Below are positions 1 through 10,314 of a stretch of 64,000 nucleotides of DNA, piece after piece. Below the pieces are notes generated by a model. The model saw nothing but the letters and a program-made list of their open reading frames with translations. It was not told where the DNA came from and made no database searches. Position numbers and translations under genes: made by a program. This DNA is from Azoarcus sp. L1K30 (GTDB lineage: Bacteria; Pseudomonadota; Gammaproteobacteria; Burkholderiales; Rhodocyclaceae), in NCBI RefSeq assembly GCF_018122735.1, contig NZ_JAGRRD010000001.1, forward strand, positions 830,382 through 894,381, given 5' to 3'. The first letter of the stretch is position 1, and the number at the start of each line of letters is the position of its first letter.

Positions 1-2682
1 GTTCATCTGGCGCAAAGCGACCTTTTTGCCGCGAGCGCGGAGGTCACCCGGCTCGAAACCGAGCGCCAGCATCTCGCCGATACGCGAAAGCGCCTCGAAG
101 CCAGTCTGGCCCAGCTCGAGCTCGACCAGGCGCACTGGACCTCGCGCCGGGAGACGATGGACAGCGAACGGATGCGCTGGGAAGCGCTTGCCGACAATGC
201 GGCGATGCGGGCGGAGCAGGCCGAGGGGCGCCATCAGGAAATCGCGGATCGACTCCCCGATGCCGAGGCCGAGCGTCAGGCCGCCGAGTCCAGGGTCTCT
301 TCTGCCCGTCGGGAGTTGGCCCAGACCGAGCAACAATTGCGGGTTGAGGAAGCCAACCGGGCCAGCGCCGCACGTGCGCTCGATGCCTTGCAGCAGCGCC
401 GCGCGCGACTGGAGGCCGAGTGTGCGGCAATCGAGGGGCCGGATGCGCGCATGCTTGCCGAGCGCGAGGCACGGGTGGAGATGCAGCAGGAAGCGCTCGA
501 CGAGCGTCAGGACGCACTTGCCCGCCTGCAGGAGCGCTTGCCCGATGCACAGACCGCACTGAAAGCCGCACTCGAACATGAGCGCGGTGTGCAGCGGCGC
601 CTGACCGAACTGCGCGCACGCCGCGATGCACTGGTGCAATTGCAGTCCAGGGTGCAGTCCCAGGGCAAACTTGGCGACTGGCTGAGTCGTCACGGTCTTG
701 CCCGCTTGCCGCCCCTGTGGCGCAGCCTGCGGGTGGCCGAAGGTTGGGAGCCGGCCGTCGAGGCCGTGCTGCGCGAGCGGCTGGCGGCGCTGGTCGTCGA
801 CGCCGCCGACGGCGACGCGCTTGCACGGCGGATATTCGATGAACGTCCTCCCGAATCATTGGCACTGGGGCTGGGTGGCGTGCGCGTTGCCGTTGGCGCA
901 CCAGCGACGCCATCCGGTGCGACGCCGCTGGCCGATCATGTAAAGCTGCTCGACGAGAGCCTGCGACCGCTGCTCGAGGACTGGCTGCGGGGCTGTTTCG
1001 CAGTGGAGCGCATCGACGACTGGTTGCCACAGCGTGATCGACTCGAACCGGGCATTTGCCTGGTTGGGGCGCACGGGCAGGTCCTTAGCCGGCACGCCCT
1101 GATTCACTTCGTGCCCGATAGCCGCACGCATGGCGTCATGGAGCGCGAGCGCGAAATCGACCTGCTTGGCGAGCAGCAGGAGGCACTCGATGACGAGGCG
1201 CACGCTGCTCACGAAGCGCTCTTGTCCGCGGAGGCTGCGGCTACCGCATTGCAGGAGGATATTGCCAGCCTGCGCCGCGAGCTTCAGGGCGCGCAGGCGC
1301 AGCTGCATGCGGAACAGGTGGAAGTGCTCAAGCTCAGCCAGGCCCTGAGCCGGGCCGAGGAGAGACGCAGCCAGCTCGAGCGCGATCTTGGCGATCTGGT
1401 CCATCTCGAAGCGAGCGAGCGCGAGCACCAGGCGCGCGCCGAACTCGAGCATGCCCGCGCGGTCGAGCTCGCCGAGCTGCAGCGCAGCAGCCTCGATGCC
1501 GCAAGCGAAGTCATGCGCGAGCGTGAACAGAACCTGCGCGAGTTGCGCACGCTCGAGCAGACCTGCGCCCGCGACCTGCAGGAGGCGCGCTTTTCCGCTC
1601 GCGAATGCGCCGGCAAGCTCGAGGACATCGCGCGCAATGAGCAACTTGCAAGCGAGCAGCTCGATCGCATCGTCAGTGAGCATGCGGCACGGGAGCGAGA
1701 GCTCGAGGCAATCGACGACGCGCGCAGCGCAGAGGCCTTGCAGACGGCACTGGGATTGCGCACGAGCCGGGAATCGGCGCTGGCCGGGCGTCGTGACGCA
1801 CTCGAGCAGGTCACGGCGAATCTGCGTGAGGTCGAAGAGTTGCGCATGCGCACCGAACAGGAAGCCACACCCGTGCGCAACCGGGTGGCCGAACTGCGCC
1901 TGGCGGTACAGGCCGCCGAAATCGCCTCTGCCCAGTTCGACGCCCGTCTGCTCGAGGCCGCTGCCGACGAAACTGCGCTGGCGCCGCTGCTGGCGGCCGA
2001 CCCGAAGGAGGCGAGCCTGCAGCGCGAAGTGGCAAGACTTGCGCGCGAGATTACCGATCTCGGTGCAGTCAACCTTGCTGCGCTGGACGAACTCAAGGCC
2101 GCATCCGAGCGCAAAGGCTATCTTGATGCCCAGACCGACGATCTGCTGCAGGCGATCGGCACCCTGGAAGATGCCATCCGCAAGATCGACCGGGATACGC
2201 GCGAGCAACTGCAGGAGACCTACAATACGGTCAATCGACAGTTCTCTGCGTTGTTTCCGCAATTGTTCGGTGGCGGGCGGGCGGAGCTGGTGCTGACCGG
2301 CGATGAGATTCTCGACGCCGGCATCCAGATCGTGGCGCAGCCACCGGGCAAGAAGAACGCGTCCATCCATCTGCTGTCGGGCGGGGAGAAGGCCCTAACC
2401 GCGATCGCACTGGTGTTTGCGATGTTCCAGCTCAACCCTGCGCCATTCTGCATGCTTGACGAGGTTGACGCGCCGCTGGACGATACGAACACCGAACGCT
2501 ACGGACAGATGGTGAGGCGGATGTCATCACAGACACAGTTCATCTTCATCAGTCACAGTAAGATTACGATGGAGATCGCGCAGCAACTGGTCGGCGTGAC
2601 CATGCAGGAGCAGGGCGTGTCGCGGGTCGTCGAAGTCGATATCGAAGAGGCGTTGCGGATGGCCGAACCGGCCGCAGCGTGA
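1..2682 (+). CDS. smc: Chromosome partition protein Smc (3' part; 5' end outside window)
   Basis: Structural maintenance of chromosomes ATPase that organises and helps segregate the chromosome as a dimer. The reading frame is open from base 1, so this is the C-terminal 893 residues. Visible are the end of the first coiled coil, a hinge domain at roughly residues 220-370 of the fragment (about 664-1110), a long second coiled coil rich in Glu, Arg, Ala and Leu, and the C-terminal ATPase lobe. That lobe has the signature motif LSGGEKAL near 2375-2400 and the Walker B run FCMLDEVDAPLDD near 2446-2484, followed by the switch histidine in FISHSK. The N-terminal Walker A half is missing only because of the window edge. 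Its stop overlaps the zipA leader, suggesting a smc-zipA-ligA operon. Confidence 0.97.
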   Translation, partial: VHLAQSDLFAASAEVTRLETERQHLADTRKRLEASLAQLELDQAHWTSRRETMDSERMRWEALADNAAMRAEQAEGRHQEIADRLPDAEAERQAAESRVSSARRELAQTEQQLRVEEANRASAARALDALQQRRARLEAECAAIEGPDARMLAEREARVEMQQEALDERQDALARLQERLPDAQTALKAALEHERGVQRRLTELRARRDALVQLQSRVQSQGKLGDWLSRHGLARLPPLWRSLRVAEGWEPAVEAVLRERLAALVVDAADGDALARRIFDERPPESLALGLGGVRVAVGAPATPSGATPLADHVKLLDESLRPLLEDWLRGCFAVERIDDWLPQRDRLEPGICLVGAHGQVLSRHALIHFVPDSRTHGVMEREREIDLLGEQQEALDDEAHAAHEALLSAEAAATALQEDIASLRRELQGAQAQLHAEQVEVLKLSQALSRAEERRSQLERDLGDLVHLEASEREHQARAELEHARAVELAELQRSSLDAASEVMREREQNLRELRTLEQTCARDLQEARFSARECAGKLEDIARNEQLASEQLDRIVSEHAARERELEAIDDARSAEALQTALGLRTSRESALAGRRDALEQVTANLREVEELRMRTEQEATPVRNRVAELRLAVQAAEIASAQFDARLLEAAADETALAPLLAADPKEASLQREVARLAREITDLGAVNLAALDELKAASERKGYLDAQTDDLLQAIGTLEDAIRKIDRDTREQLQETYNTVNRQFSALFPQLFGGGRAELVLTGDEILDAGIQIVAQPPGKKNASIHLLSGGEKALTAIALVFAMFQLNPAPFCMLDEVDAPLDDTNTERYGQMVRRMSSQTQFIFISHSKITMEIAQQLVGVTMQEQGVSRVVEVDIEEALRMAEPAAA

Positions 2683-2696
2683 CAACAGGAATGTAT

Positions 2697-5866
<3,170 letters not shown>

Positions 5867-5884
5867 CGTGACAGCGTGCCGTGT

Positions 5885-5914
5885 TTGACGGGTGTGATCT
5901 TGAATTGCTAGGAA
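5885..5914 (+). promoter_or_regulatory. Probable sigma70 promoter of galU
   Basis: TTGACG (5885-5890, five of six to the -35 consensus) is followed by an 18-base spacer and TAGGAA (5909-5914), preceded by the extended -10 dinucleotide in TTGC. Predicted initiation falls at about 5921, almost on the galU ATG. AGGA at 5910-5913 could instead serve as ribosome site for read-through from ligA. Confidence 0.5.
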
Positions 5915-5922
5915 TCGAAAGA

Positions 5923-6837
5923 ATGAAAAAAGTCACCAAGGCGATTTTTCCGGTCGCCGGTATGGGTACCCGCTTTCTGCCCGCGACCAAGGCGAGCCCG
6001 AAGGAAATGCTGCCGATCGTCGACAAGCCGCTGATCCAGTATGCGGTCGAGGAGGCCGTTGCGGCGGGCATTACCGACATGATCTTCATCACCGGGCGCA
6101 CAAAGCGCTCGATCGAAGACCATTTCGACAAGGCTTACGAACTCGAGACCGAACTCGAGGCGCGCGGCAAGAAGGAACTGCTCGAGATCGTCAAGAAAAC
6201 CGTACCCAAGGGGGTCAATTGCGTGTACATCCGCCAGTCCGAGGCGCTCGGCCTGGGTCACGCGGTACTGTGCGCAAGCCATGTCGTCAGCGACGAGGCC
6301 TTCGCCGTGATCCTCGCGGACGATCTGCTCGATAACCACGGTGCCGGTTCGGTGATGCAGCAGATGGTCGGTGTCTATAACTACCATCGCTGTTCGGTAC
6401 TGGGCACAATGAACGTGCCGCGCGAGGAAACGCGTCAGTACGGCATCGTCAGTACCGAGAACCAGAACGGCGACGTTCAGCGCGTGACCGGCATCGTCGA
6501 AAAGCCCAAGCCCGAAGATGCGCCGACGACACAGGCCGTGGTCGGGCGCTACATCCTGACGCCGCGCATCTTCGATCACATTCGTGCGCTCAAGCCGGGC
6601 GCGGGGGGCGAATATCAGCTGACCGACGCGATCGCCTCGCTGCTGAAGGAAGAAGCCGTACTGTCCTATCAGTTCGAGGGCGTGCGCTACGACTGTGGTT
6701 CCAAGCTCGGATACCTGAAGGCTACGGTCGAACTGGGCCTGCGTCATCACGAGATCGGCGAGGCATTTTCGAGCTATCTGAACGAGCGCTTCGGCGCCGC
6801 GTCCAGCAAGAAGAAAGACAAGGAAAAGCAGGCCTGA
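5923..6837 (+). CDS. galU: UTP--glucose-1-phosphate uridylyltransferase
   Basis: Makes UDP-glucose from UTP and glucose 1-phosphate for lipopolysaccharide, exopolysaccharide and sugar interconversion. The 304-residue protein opens with the nucleotidyltransferase signature [20 protein letters not shown] and continues with the family blocks [14 protein letters not shown] and [11 protein letters not shown]. The ATG at 5923 is chosen because the family starts a few residues before the FPVAGMGTR motif; an in-frame GTG at 5881 would add 14 unconserved residues. It lies 56 bases after ligA on the same strand with a promoter-like sequence between. The lysine-rich C-terminus (KKKDKEKQA) is presumably disordered. 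It converges on typA, from which it is separated by a double hairpin. Confidence 0.97.
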   Translation: MKKVTKAIFPVAGMGTRFLPATKASPKEMLPIVDKPLIQYAVEEAVAAGITDMIFITGRTKRSIEDHFDKAYELETELEARGKKELLEIVKKTVPKGVNCVYIRQSEALGLGHAVLCASHVVSDEAFAVILADDLLDNHGAGSVMQQMVGVYNYHRCSVLGTMNVPREETRQYGIVSTENQNGDVQRVTGIVEKPKPEDAPTTQAVVGRYILTPRIFDHIRALKPGAGGEYQLTDAIASLLKEEAVLSYQFEGVRYDCGSKLGYLKATVELGLRHHEIGEAFSSYLNERFGAASSKKKDKEKQA

Positions 6838-6845
6838 GCGTCTGC

Positions 6846-6880
6846 GCAGCGGGGCAAGCCGGCCGGTTACGCCCCGCTGC
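6846..6880 (+). other. Inverted repeat downstream of galU
   Basis: GCAGCGGGGC at 6846-6855 pairs perfectly with GCCCCGCTGC at 6871-6880, giving a 10-bp stem whose loop itself contains GCCGGC. There is no T run directly after it. It sits just before the main terminator and may stabilise the galU transcript end. Confidence 0.6.
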
Positions 6881-6893
6881 GAAAACGAAGTGC

Positions 6894-6930
6894 AAAAAAA
6901 AACCTGCCGGGTCACCCCGGCAGGTTTTTT
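6894..6930 (+). terminator. Bidirectional intrinsic terminator between galU and typA
   Basis: CCTGCCGGG (6903-6911) and CCCGGCAGG (6916-6924) form a 9-bp stem with a TCAC loop. Nine A residues precede the stem (6894-6902) and six T residues follow it (6925-6930), so it has a T tract on either strand. It serves the convergent genes galU and typA. Confidence 0.93.
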
Positions 6931-6953
6931 GCGTGGCTGCTGCGATGACAGGC

Positions 6954-8771
6954 TTACGCGGCGTCGCTCTTGGCGGCACGCTTGCGATCGGTCTCTTTAA
7001 GGTGACGCTTGCGCAGGCGGATGTTCTTCGGCGTGATCTCGACGATTTCGTCATCGGCGATGAACTCGATGGCGGACTCCAGCGACAGGCTGACGGGCGG
7101 TACCAGGCGGACTGCTTCGTCGGTTCCCGATGCGCGCACGTTGGTGAGCTGCTTGCCCTTGATCGGGTTGACCACGAGATCGTTGTCGCGGCTGTGAATG
7201 CCGATGATCATACCTTCGTACAGTGCCTCCCCCGGGCTCACGAACATGCGACCGCGATCCTGCAGGTTCCACAGCGCATAGGCAACCGCTTCCCCGTCGT
7301 TCTGGGAAATCAGCACGCCGTTGCGACGCTCGGCCAGGGAGCCGGCCATCGGACCATAATCATCGAAAACATGGCTGGCCAGACCCGTGCCGCGCGTCAT
7401 GGTGAGAAACTCACCTTGGAAACCGATCAGGCCACGAGCAGGAATGCGGTATTCGAGACGCACGCGCCCCTTGCCGTCCGGCTGCATGTCCTGCAACTCG
7501 CCGCGACGGCGGCCCAGTTCTTCCATGACGCTGCCCTGGTGATCTTCTTCAACGTCGACGGTCAGCATCTCGTACGGCTCGCACTTGACGCCGTCGATCT
7601 CCTTGAACACGACGCGCGGACGACCGACGGCGAGTTCGTAGCCTTCGCGACGCATGTTCTCGAGCAGGATGGTCAGGTGGAGTTCGCCGCGGCCCGAGAC
7701 TTCGAAGACGTCCGAGTCGCTGGTGAAGTTCACCCGCAGCGCGACGTTCTTGAGCAGTTCCTTCTCGAGACGTTCGCGAATCTGGCGGCTGGTCACGAAC
7801 TTGCCTTCGCGCCCGGCCAGCGGGGAGGAGTTGACCATGAAGTTCATCGTCAGCGTCGGCTCATCCACCGCGATCGGCTTCATGCCTTCGAGGTGGTCCG
7901 GATCACAGATGGTGACGCCGATGTTGACTTGCGACAGACCCGCAATGATCACAATGTCGCCCGCTTCGGCGGATTCGGCCGGCGAACGCTCCAGCCCCTT
8001 GAAGGTCAGGATCTGACTGATCTTGCCTTTGCCACGGTTCTCGTCACCGTACATCACCACGACTTCCTGGTTCGGACGAACCCGGCCGCGCTTGATGCGG
8101 CCAATACCCATCTGCCCCATGTAGGTCGAGTAGTCCAGCGAGCACACCTGCATCTGCAGCGGGCCGTCGGCATTGACCTCAGGTTGCGGCACGTGCTTGA
8201 GGATGGCCTCGAACAATGGGCGCATGTCGGTGCGCTCGTCATCCTCGTTTAGGACGGCAAACCCGTTCAGGCCCGAGGCGTAGACCACCGGGAAGTCCAG
8301 CTGCTCGTCTGTGGCGCCGAGCTTGTCGAACAGGTCGAAAGTGTGATTGATCACCCAGTCTGCACGCGCGCCAGGACGGTCGATCTTGTTGATGACCACG
8401 ATGGGCTTCAGTCCGAGCGCCAGCGCTTTGCGGGTGACAAAGCGCGTCTGCGGCATCGGCCCTTCGACGGCGTCGACCAGCAGCAGTACGCTGTCGACCA
8501 TGGACAGCACGCGTTCGACTTCGCCGCCGAAGTCCGCGTGTCCCGGAGTGTCGACGATGTTGATATGGGTGTCACCGTACTGGATAGCACAGTTTTTCGA
8601 CAGAATCGTGATGCCACGTTCCTTCTCGATATCGCCCGAGTCCATGATCCGCTCGCCCATTTGCTGGTTTTCGCGGAAGGTGCCGGATTGGCGCAGGAGC
8701 TGGTCGACCAGGGTGGTTTTGCCGTGGTCAACGTGGGCAATGATGGCGATGTTGCGGATGGAACGGGACAT
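6954..8771 (-). CDS. typA: Ribosome-associated GTPase TypA/BipA
   Basis: Translational GTPase of the EF-G/LepA superfamily that acts in 50S assembly and stress or low-temperature adaptation. The 605-residue product has the P-loop AHVDHGKTT (residues 12-20), the G2 region around ERGITI, G3 DTPGHADF and G4 [11 protein letters not shown], then EF-G-like domains II, III and V and the TypA-specific C-terminus ending in a basic tail. The start at 8771 ([13 protein letters not shown]) matches the family. An extended -10 element at 8800-8808 predicts transcription starting near 8793, which excludes the in-frame upstream starts at 8801 and 8846. It is a single-gene unit, convergent with galU and divergent from the phosphorylase gene. 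Confidence 0.97.
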   Translation of the reverse strand: MSRSIRNIAIIAHVDHGKTTLVDQLLRQSGTFRENQQMGERIMDSGDIEKERGITILSKNCAIQYGDTHINIVDTPGHADFGGEVERVLSMVDSVLLLVDAVEGPMPQTRFVTRKALALGLKPIVVINKIDRPGARADWVINHTFDLFDKLGATDEQLDFPVVYASGLNGFAVLNEDDERTDMRPLFEAILKHVPQPEVNADGPLQMQVCSLDYSTYMGQMGIGRIKRGRVRPNQEVVVMYGDENRGKGKISQILTFKGLERSPAESAEAGDIVIIAGLSQVNIGVTICDPDHLEGMKPIAVDEPTLTMNFMVNSSPLAGREGKFVTSRQIRERLEKELLKNVALRVNFTSDSDVFEVSGRGELHLTILLENMRREGYELAVGRPRVVFKEIDGVKCEPYEMLTVDVEEDHQGSVMEELGRRRGELQDMQPDGKGRVRLEYRIPARGLIGFQGEFLTMTRGTGLASHVFDDYGPMAGSLAERRNGVLISQNDGEAVAYALWNLQDRGRMFVSPGEALYEGMIIGIHSRDNDLVVNPIKGKQLTNVRASGTDEAVRLVPPVSLSLESAIEFIADDEIVEITPKNIRLRKRHLKETDRKRAAKSDAA

Positions 8772-8799
8772 GGGAGAGGAAGTCTTTGAAAAGTCGATC

Positions 8800-8808
8800 A
8801 TTCTAGCA
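8800..8808 (-). promoter_or_regulatory. Extended -10 promoter of typA
   Basis: On the minus strand this reads TGCTAGAAT, an extended -10 (TGn + TAGAAT). The predicted start of transcription is about 8793, giving a leader of about 22 bases to the typA ATG. No convincing -35 hexamer was found. Confidence 0.6.
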
Positions 8809-8883
8809 CGTGCCATCGCGGCGCAACATGAATTCTCGGTGACCATGGTGGATTGGCTGCAAAACGGGCCAGACGCGCCTGCA

Positions 8884-8892
8884 TGCTAGAAT
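8884..8892 (+). promoter_or_regulatory. Extended -10 promoter of the phosphorylase gene
   Basis: TGCTAGAAT, identical to the typA element on the opposite strand 76 bases away. The -35 region is poor. Predicted initiation near 8899 leaves a leader of about 22 bases containing GGAGAG. Confidence 0.6.
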
Positions 8893-8920
8893 CCGCGCCG
8901 CATTAATCTGGAGAGTATGG

Positions 8921-9658
8921 ATGCTTGCAATCATTGGCGGTACCGGTCTGACTCAGTTGTCGACGCTCGAGATCGTGCGCAGGGAAGTCGCTCGCACGCC
9001 GTATGGCGAACCGTCGGGCGCGCTGACGTTCGGCACGCTGAGCAAGAAGCCGGTGGTGTTTCTGGCCCGGCACGGCTATGGGCATACCATTCCACCTCAT
9101 CAGGTCAATTACCGTGCAAACATCTGGGCGCTGAAGCAGGCCAAAGTCAGCGCCATTGTCTCGGTTGCCTCGGTCGGGGGCATCCGGGCGGATTTTTCAC
9201 CCGGCGCGCTGGTGATCCCGGACCAGATCATCGACTACACCTGGGGGCGCAAGAGTACCTTCTTCGACGGCGGCGACCAGCCTGTCCGTCATATCGATTT
9301 CACCCGCCCCTATGATGAAGCGCTGCGTCAGCGCCTGCTCGGCGCGGCTGCCAACGCAGGTGAGCCGGTCTTCGATGGTGGCGTGTACGCGACCACACAG
9401 GGCCCGCGGCTGGAGACGGCCGCCGAGATCAATCGCTTCGAACGCGACGGTGCCGATCTGGTTGGCATGACCGGCATGCCCGAGGCCGCACTCGCCCGTG
9501 AGCTCGAGCTTCCCTATGCGGCCATCAATGTGGTGGTGAATTGCGCGGCAGGCAGAGCATCGAGCGAACAGGGCATTCATTTTGGCGACATCGAAGTCGT
9601 ATTGCAGGAAGCGATGGTGCGAGTGCACAACATTCTGGAGCACATCTGCAAAGCATGA
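8921..9658 (+). CDS. mtnP: S-methyl-5'-thioinosine/-thioadenosine phosphorylase (PNP family 2)
   Basis: Phosphorolysis of a methylthio-nucleoside left over from polyamine synthesis, yielding the purine base and 5-methylthioribose 1-phosphate. The 245-residue protein has the family N-terminus IIGGTGL, the phosphate-binding ARHGYGH and PPHQVNYRAN blocks, and GPRLETAAEI followed by GMTGMPEAALARE. In the base-specificity region it shows VVVNCAAG, with Asn where MTA phosphorylases usually have Asp (aligned from memory). Asn is the choice of 6-oxopurine enzymes, so 5'-methylthioinosine, as described for the Pseudomonas PA3004 enzyme, may be the true substrate. GGAGAG at 8910-8915 supports the ATG at 8921. 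The gene symbol reflects the broad family only. Confidence 0.85.
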   Translation: MLAIIGGTGLTQLSTLEIVRREVARTPYGEPSGALTFGTLSKKPVVFLARHGYGHTIPPHQVNYRANIWALKQAKVSAIVSVASVGGIRADFSPGALVIPDQIIDYTWGRKSTFFDGGDQPVRHIDFTRPYDEALRQRLLGAAANAGEPVFDGGVYATTQGPRLETAAEINRFERDGADLVGMTGMPEAALARELELPYAAINVVVNCAAGRASSEQGIHFGDIEVVLQEAMVRVHNILEHICKA

Positions 9659-9677
9659 TCCGGGTGAAATGTTGCAC

Positions 9678-9686
9678 TGCTACAAT
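9678..9686 (+). promoter_or_regulatory. Extended -10 promoter of the yqhA-like gene
   Basis: TGCTACAAT, an extended -10 element, predicts initiation near 9693 and a leader of about 48 bases. AGGA at 9727-9730 is the likely ribosome site of the following gene. Confidence 0.55.
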
Positions 9687-9740
9687 CGCGTCAGTGCCTT
9701 CTAGCCCGATATTTGCTGTTGAGTCCAGGAACGGTCATTC

Positions 9741-10250
9741 ATGAAGAAAATCGAAAACGCGTTCGAGCATCTGCTTTTTTCCAGCCGCTGGCTGATGGCG
9801 CCGGTCTATTTCGGCCTGGTGTTGGCAATGGTGGTCTTGCTGATCAAGTTCGGCAAGGAGGTGCTGCGGATTTTCTCCGAGATCACGACCGCCTCGGGGG
9901 GCGAGCTGATCATTGGCGTACTGAGCCTGGTGGATATTGCGCTGATCATGAATTTGCTGATCATCATCATGTTCAGCGGTTACGAGAACTTTGTCTCCAA
10001 GATGGAGGACCTGCACGCGCATCAGGACCGTCCCGACTGGATGGGGCACATCGGCTTCTCCGATCTCAAGATCAAGCTGATCGGTTCGATCGTGGCGATT
10101 TCGGGGATCGAGCTTCTCAAGGGGTTCATGAACGTCGACAATCTCAGCGACCGGCATCTGGGCTGGATGGTGGGCATTCACATCACCTTCCTGCTGTCGG
10201 GTGTGCTGTACGCGCTGATGGATCGGCTGCACGGCAGCAAGGGGCACTGA
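9741..10250 (+). CDS. yqhA: YqhA family (UPF0114) inner-membrane protein
   Basis: Small integral membrane protein of 169 residues. Hydrophobic segments lie at about residues 18-38, 54-76, 108-125 and 134-153. The N-terminal block KKIENAFEHLLFSSRWLMAP and the central FSGYENFVSKM are characteristic of the UPF0114/YqhA family. No biochemical function is established for the family to my knowledge. The ATG at 9741 follows AGGA by ten bases. The gene appears monocistronic, with its own extended -10 element, and converges on glnD across a hairpin. Confidence 0.88.
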   Translation: MKKIENAFEHLLFSSRWLMAPVYFGLVLAMVVLLIKFGKEVLRIFSEITTASGGELIIGVLSLVDIALIMNLLIIIMFSGYENFVSKMEDLHAHQDRPDWMGHIGFSDLKIKLIGSIVAISGIELLKGFMNVDNLSDRHLGWMVGIHITFLLSGVLYALMDRLHGSKGH

Positions 10251-10279
10251 AAGGGGCTGGAAGCCGGCAGGAAGAGAAC

Positions 10280-10306
10280 GGGCTGCTCCCGCTCCAGGAG
10301 CAGCCC
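10280..10306 (-). terminator. Hairpin between yqhA and glnD, probable terminator
   Basis: GGGCTGCTCC (10280-10289) and GGAGCAGCCC (10297-10306) form a perfect 10-bp stem with a 7-base loop. On the minus strand it is followed by the pyrimidine-rich GTTCTCTTCC, so it may end glnD transcription. The T run is imperfect. Confidence 0.6.
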
Positions 10307-10314
10307 GAATACGT

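Noticed and set aside
6933-8252. Long open frames antisense to typA and other GC-rich genes
   Set aside because: They mirror strongly conserved genes on the other strand, lack ribosome sites and show biased composition typical of antisense frames in GC-rich DNA.
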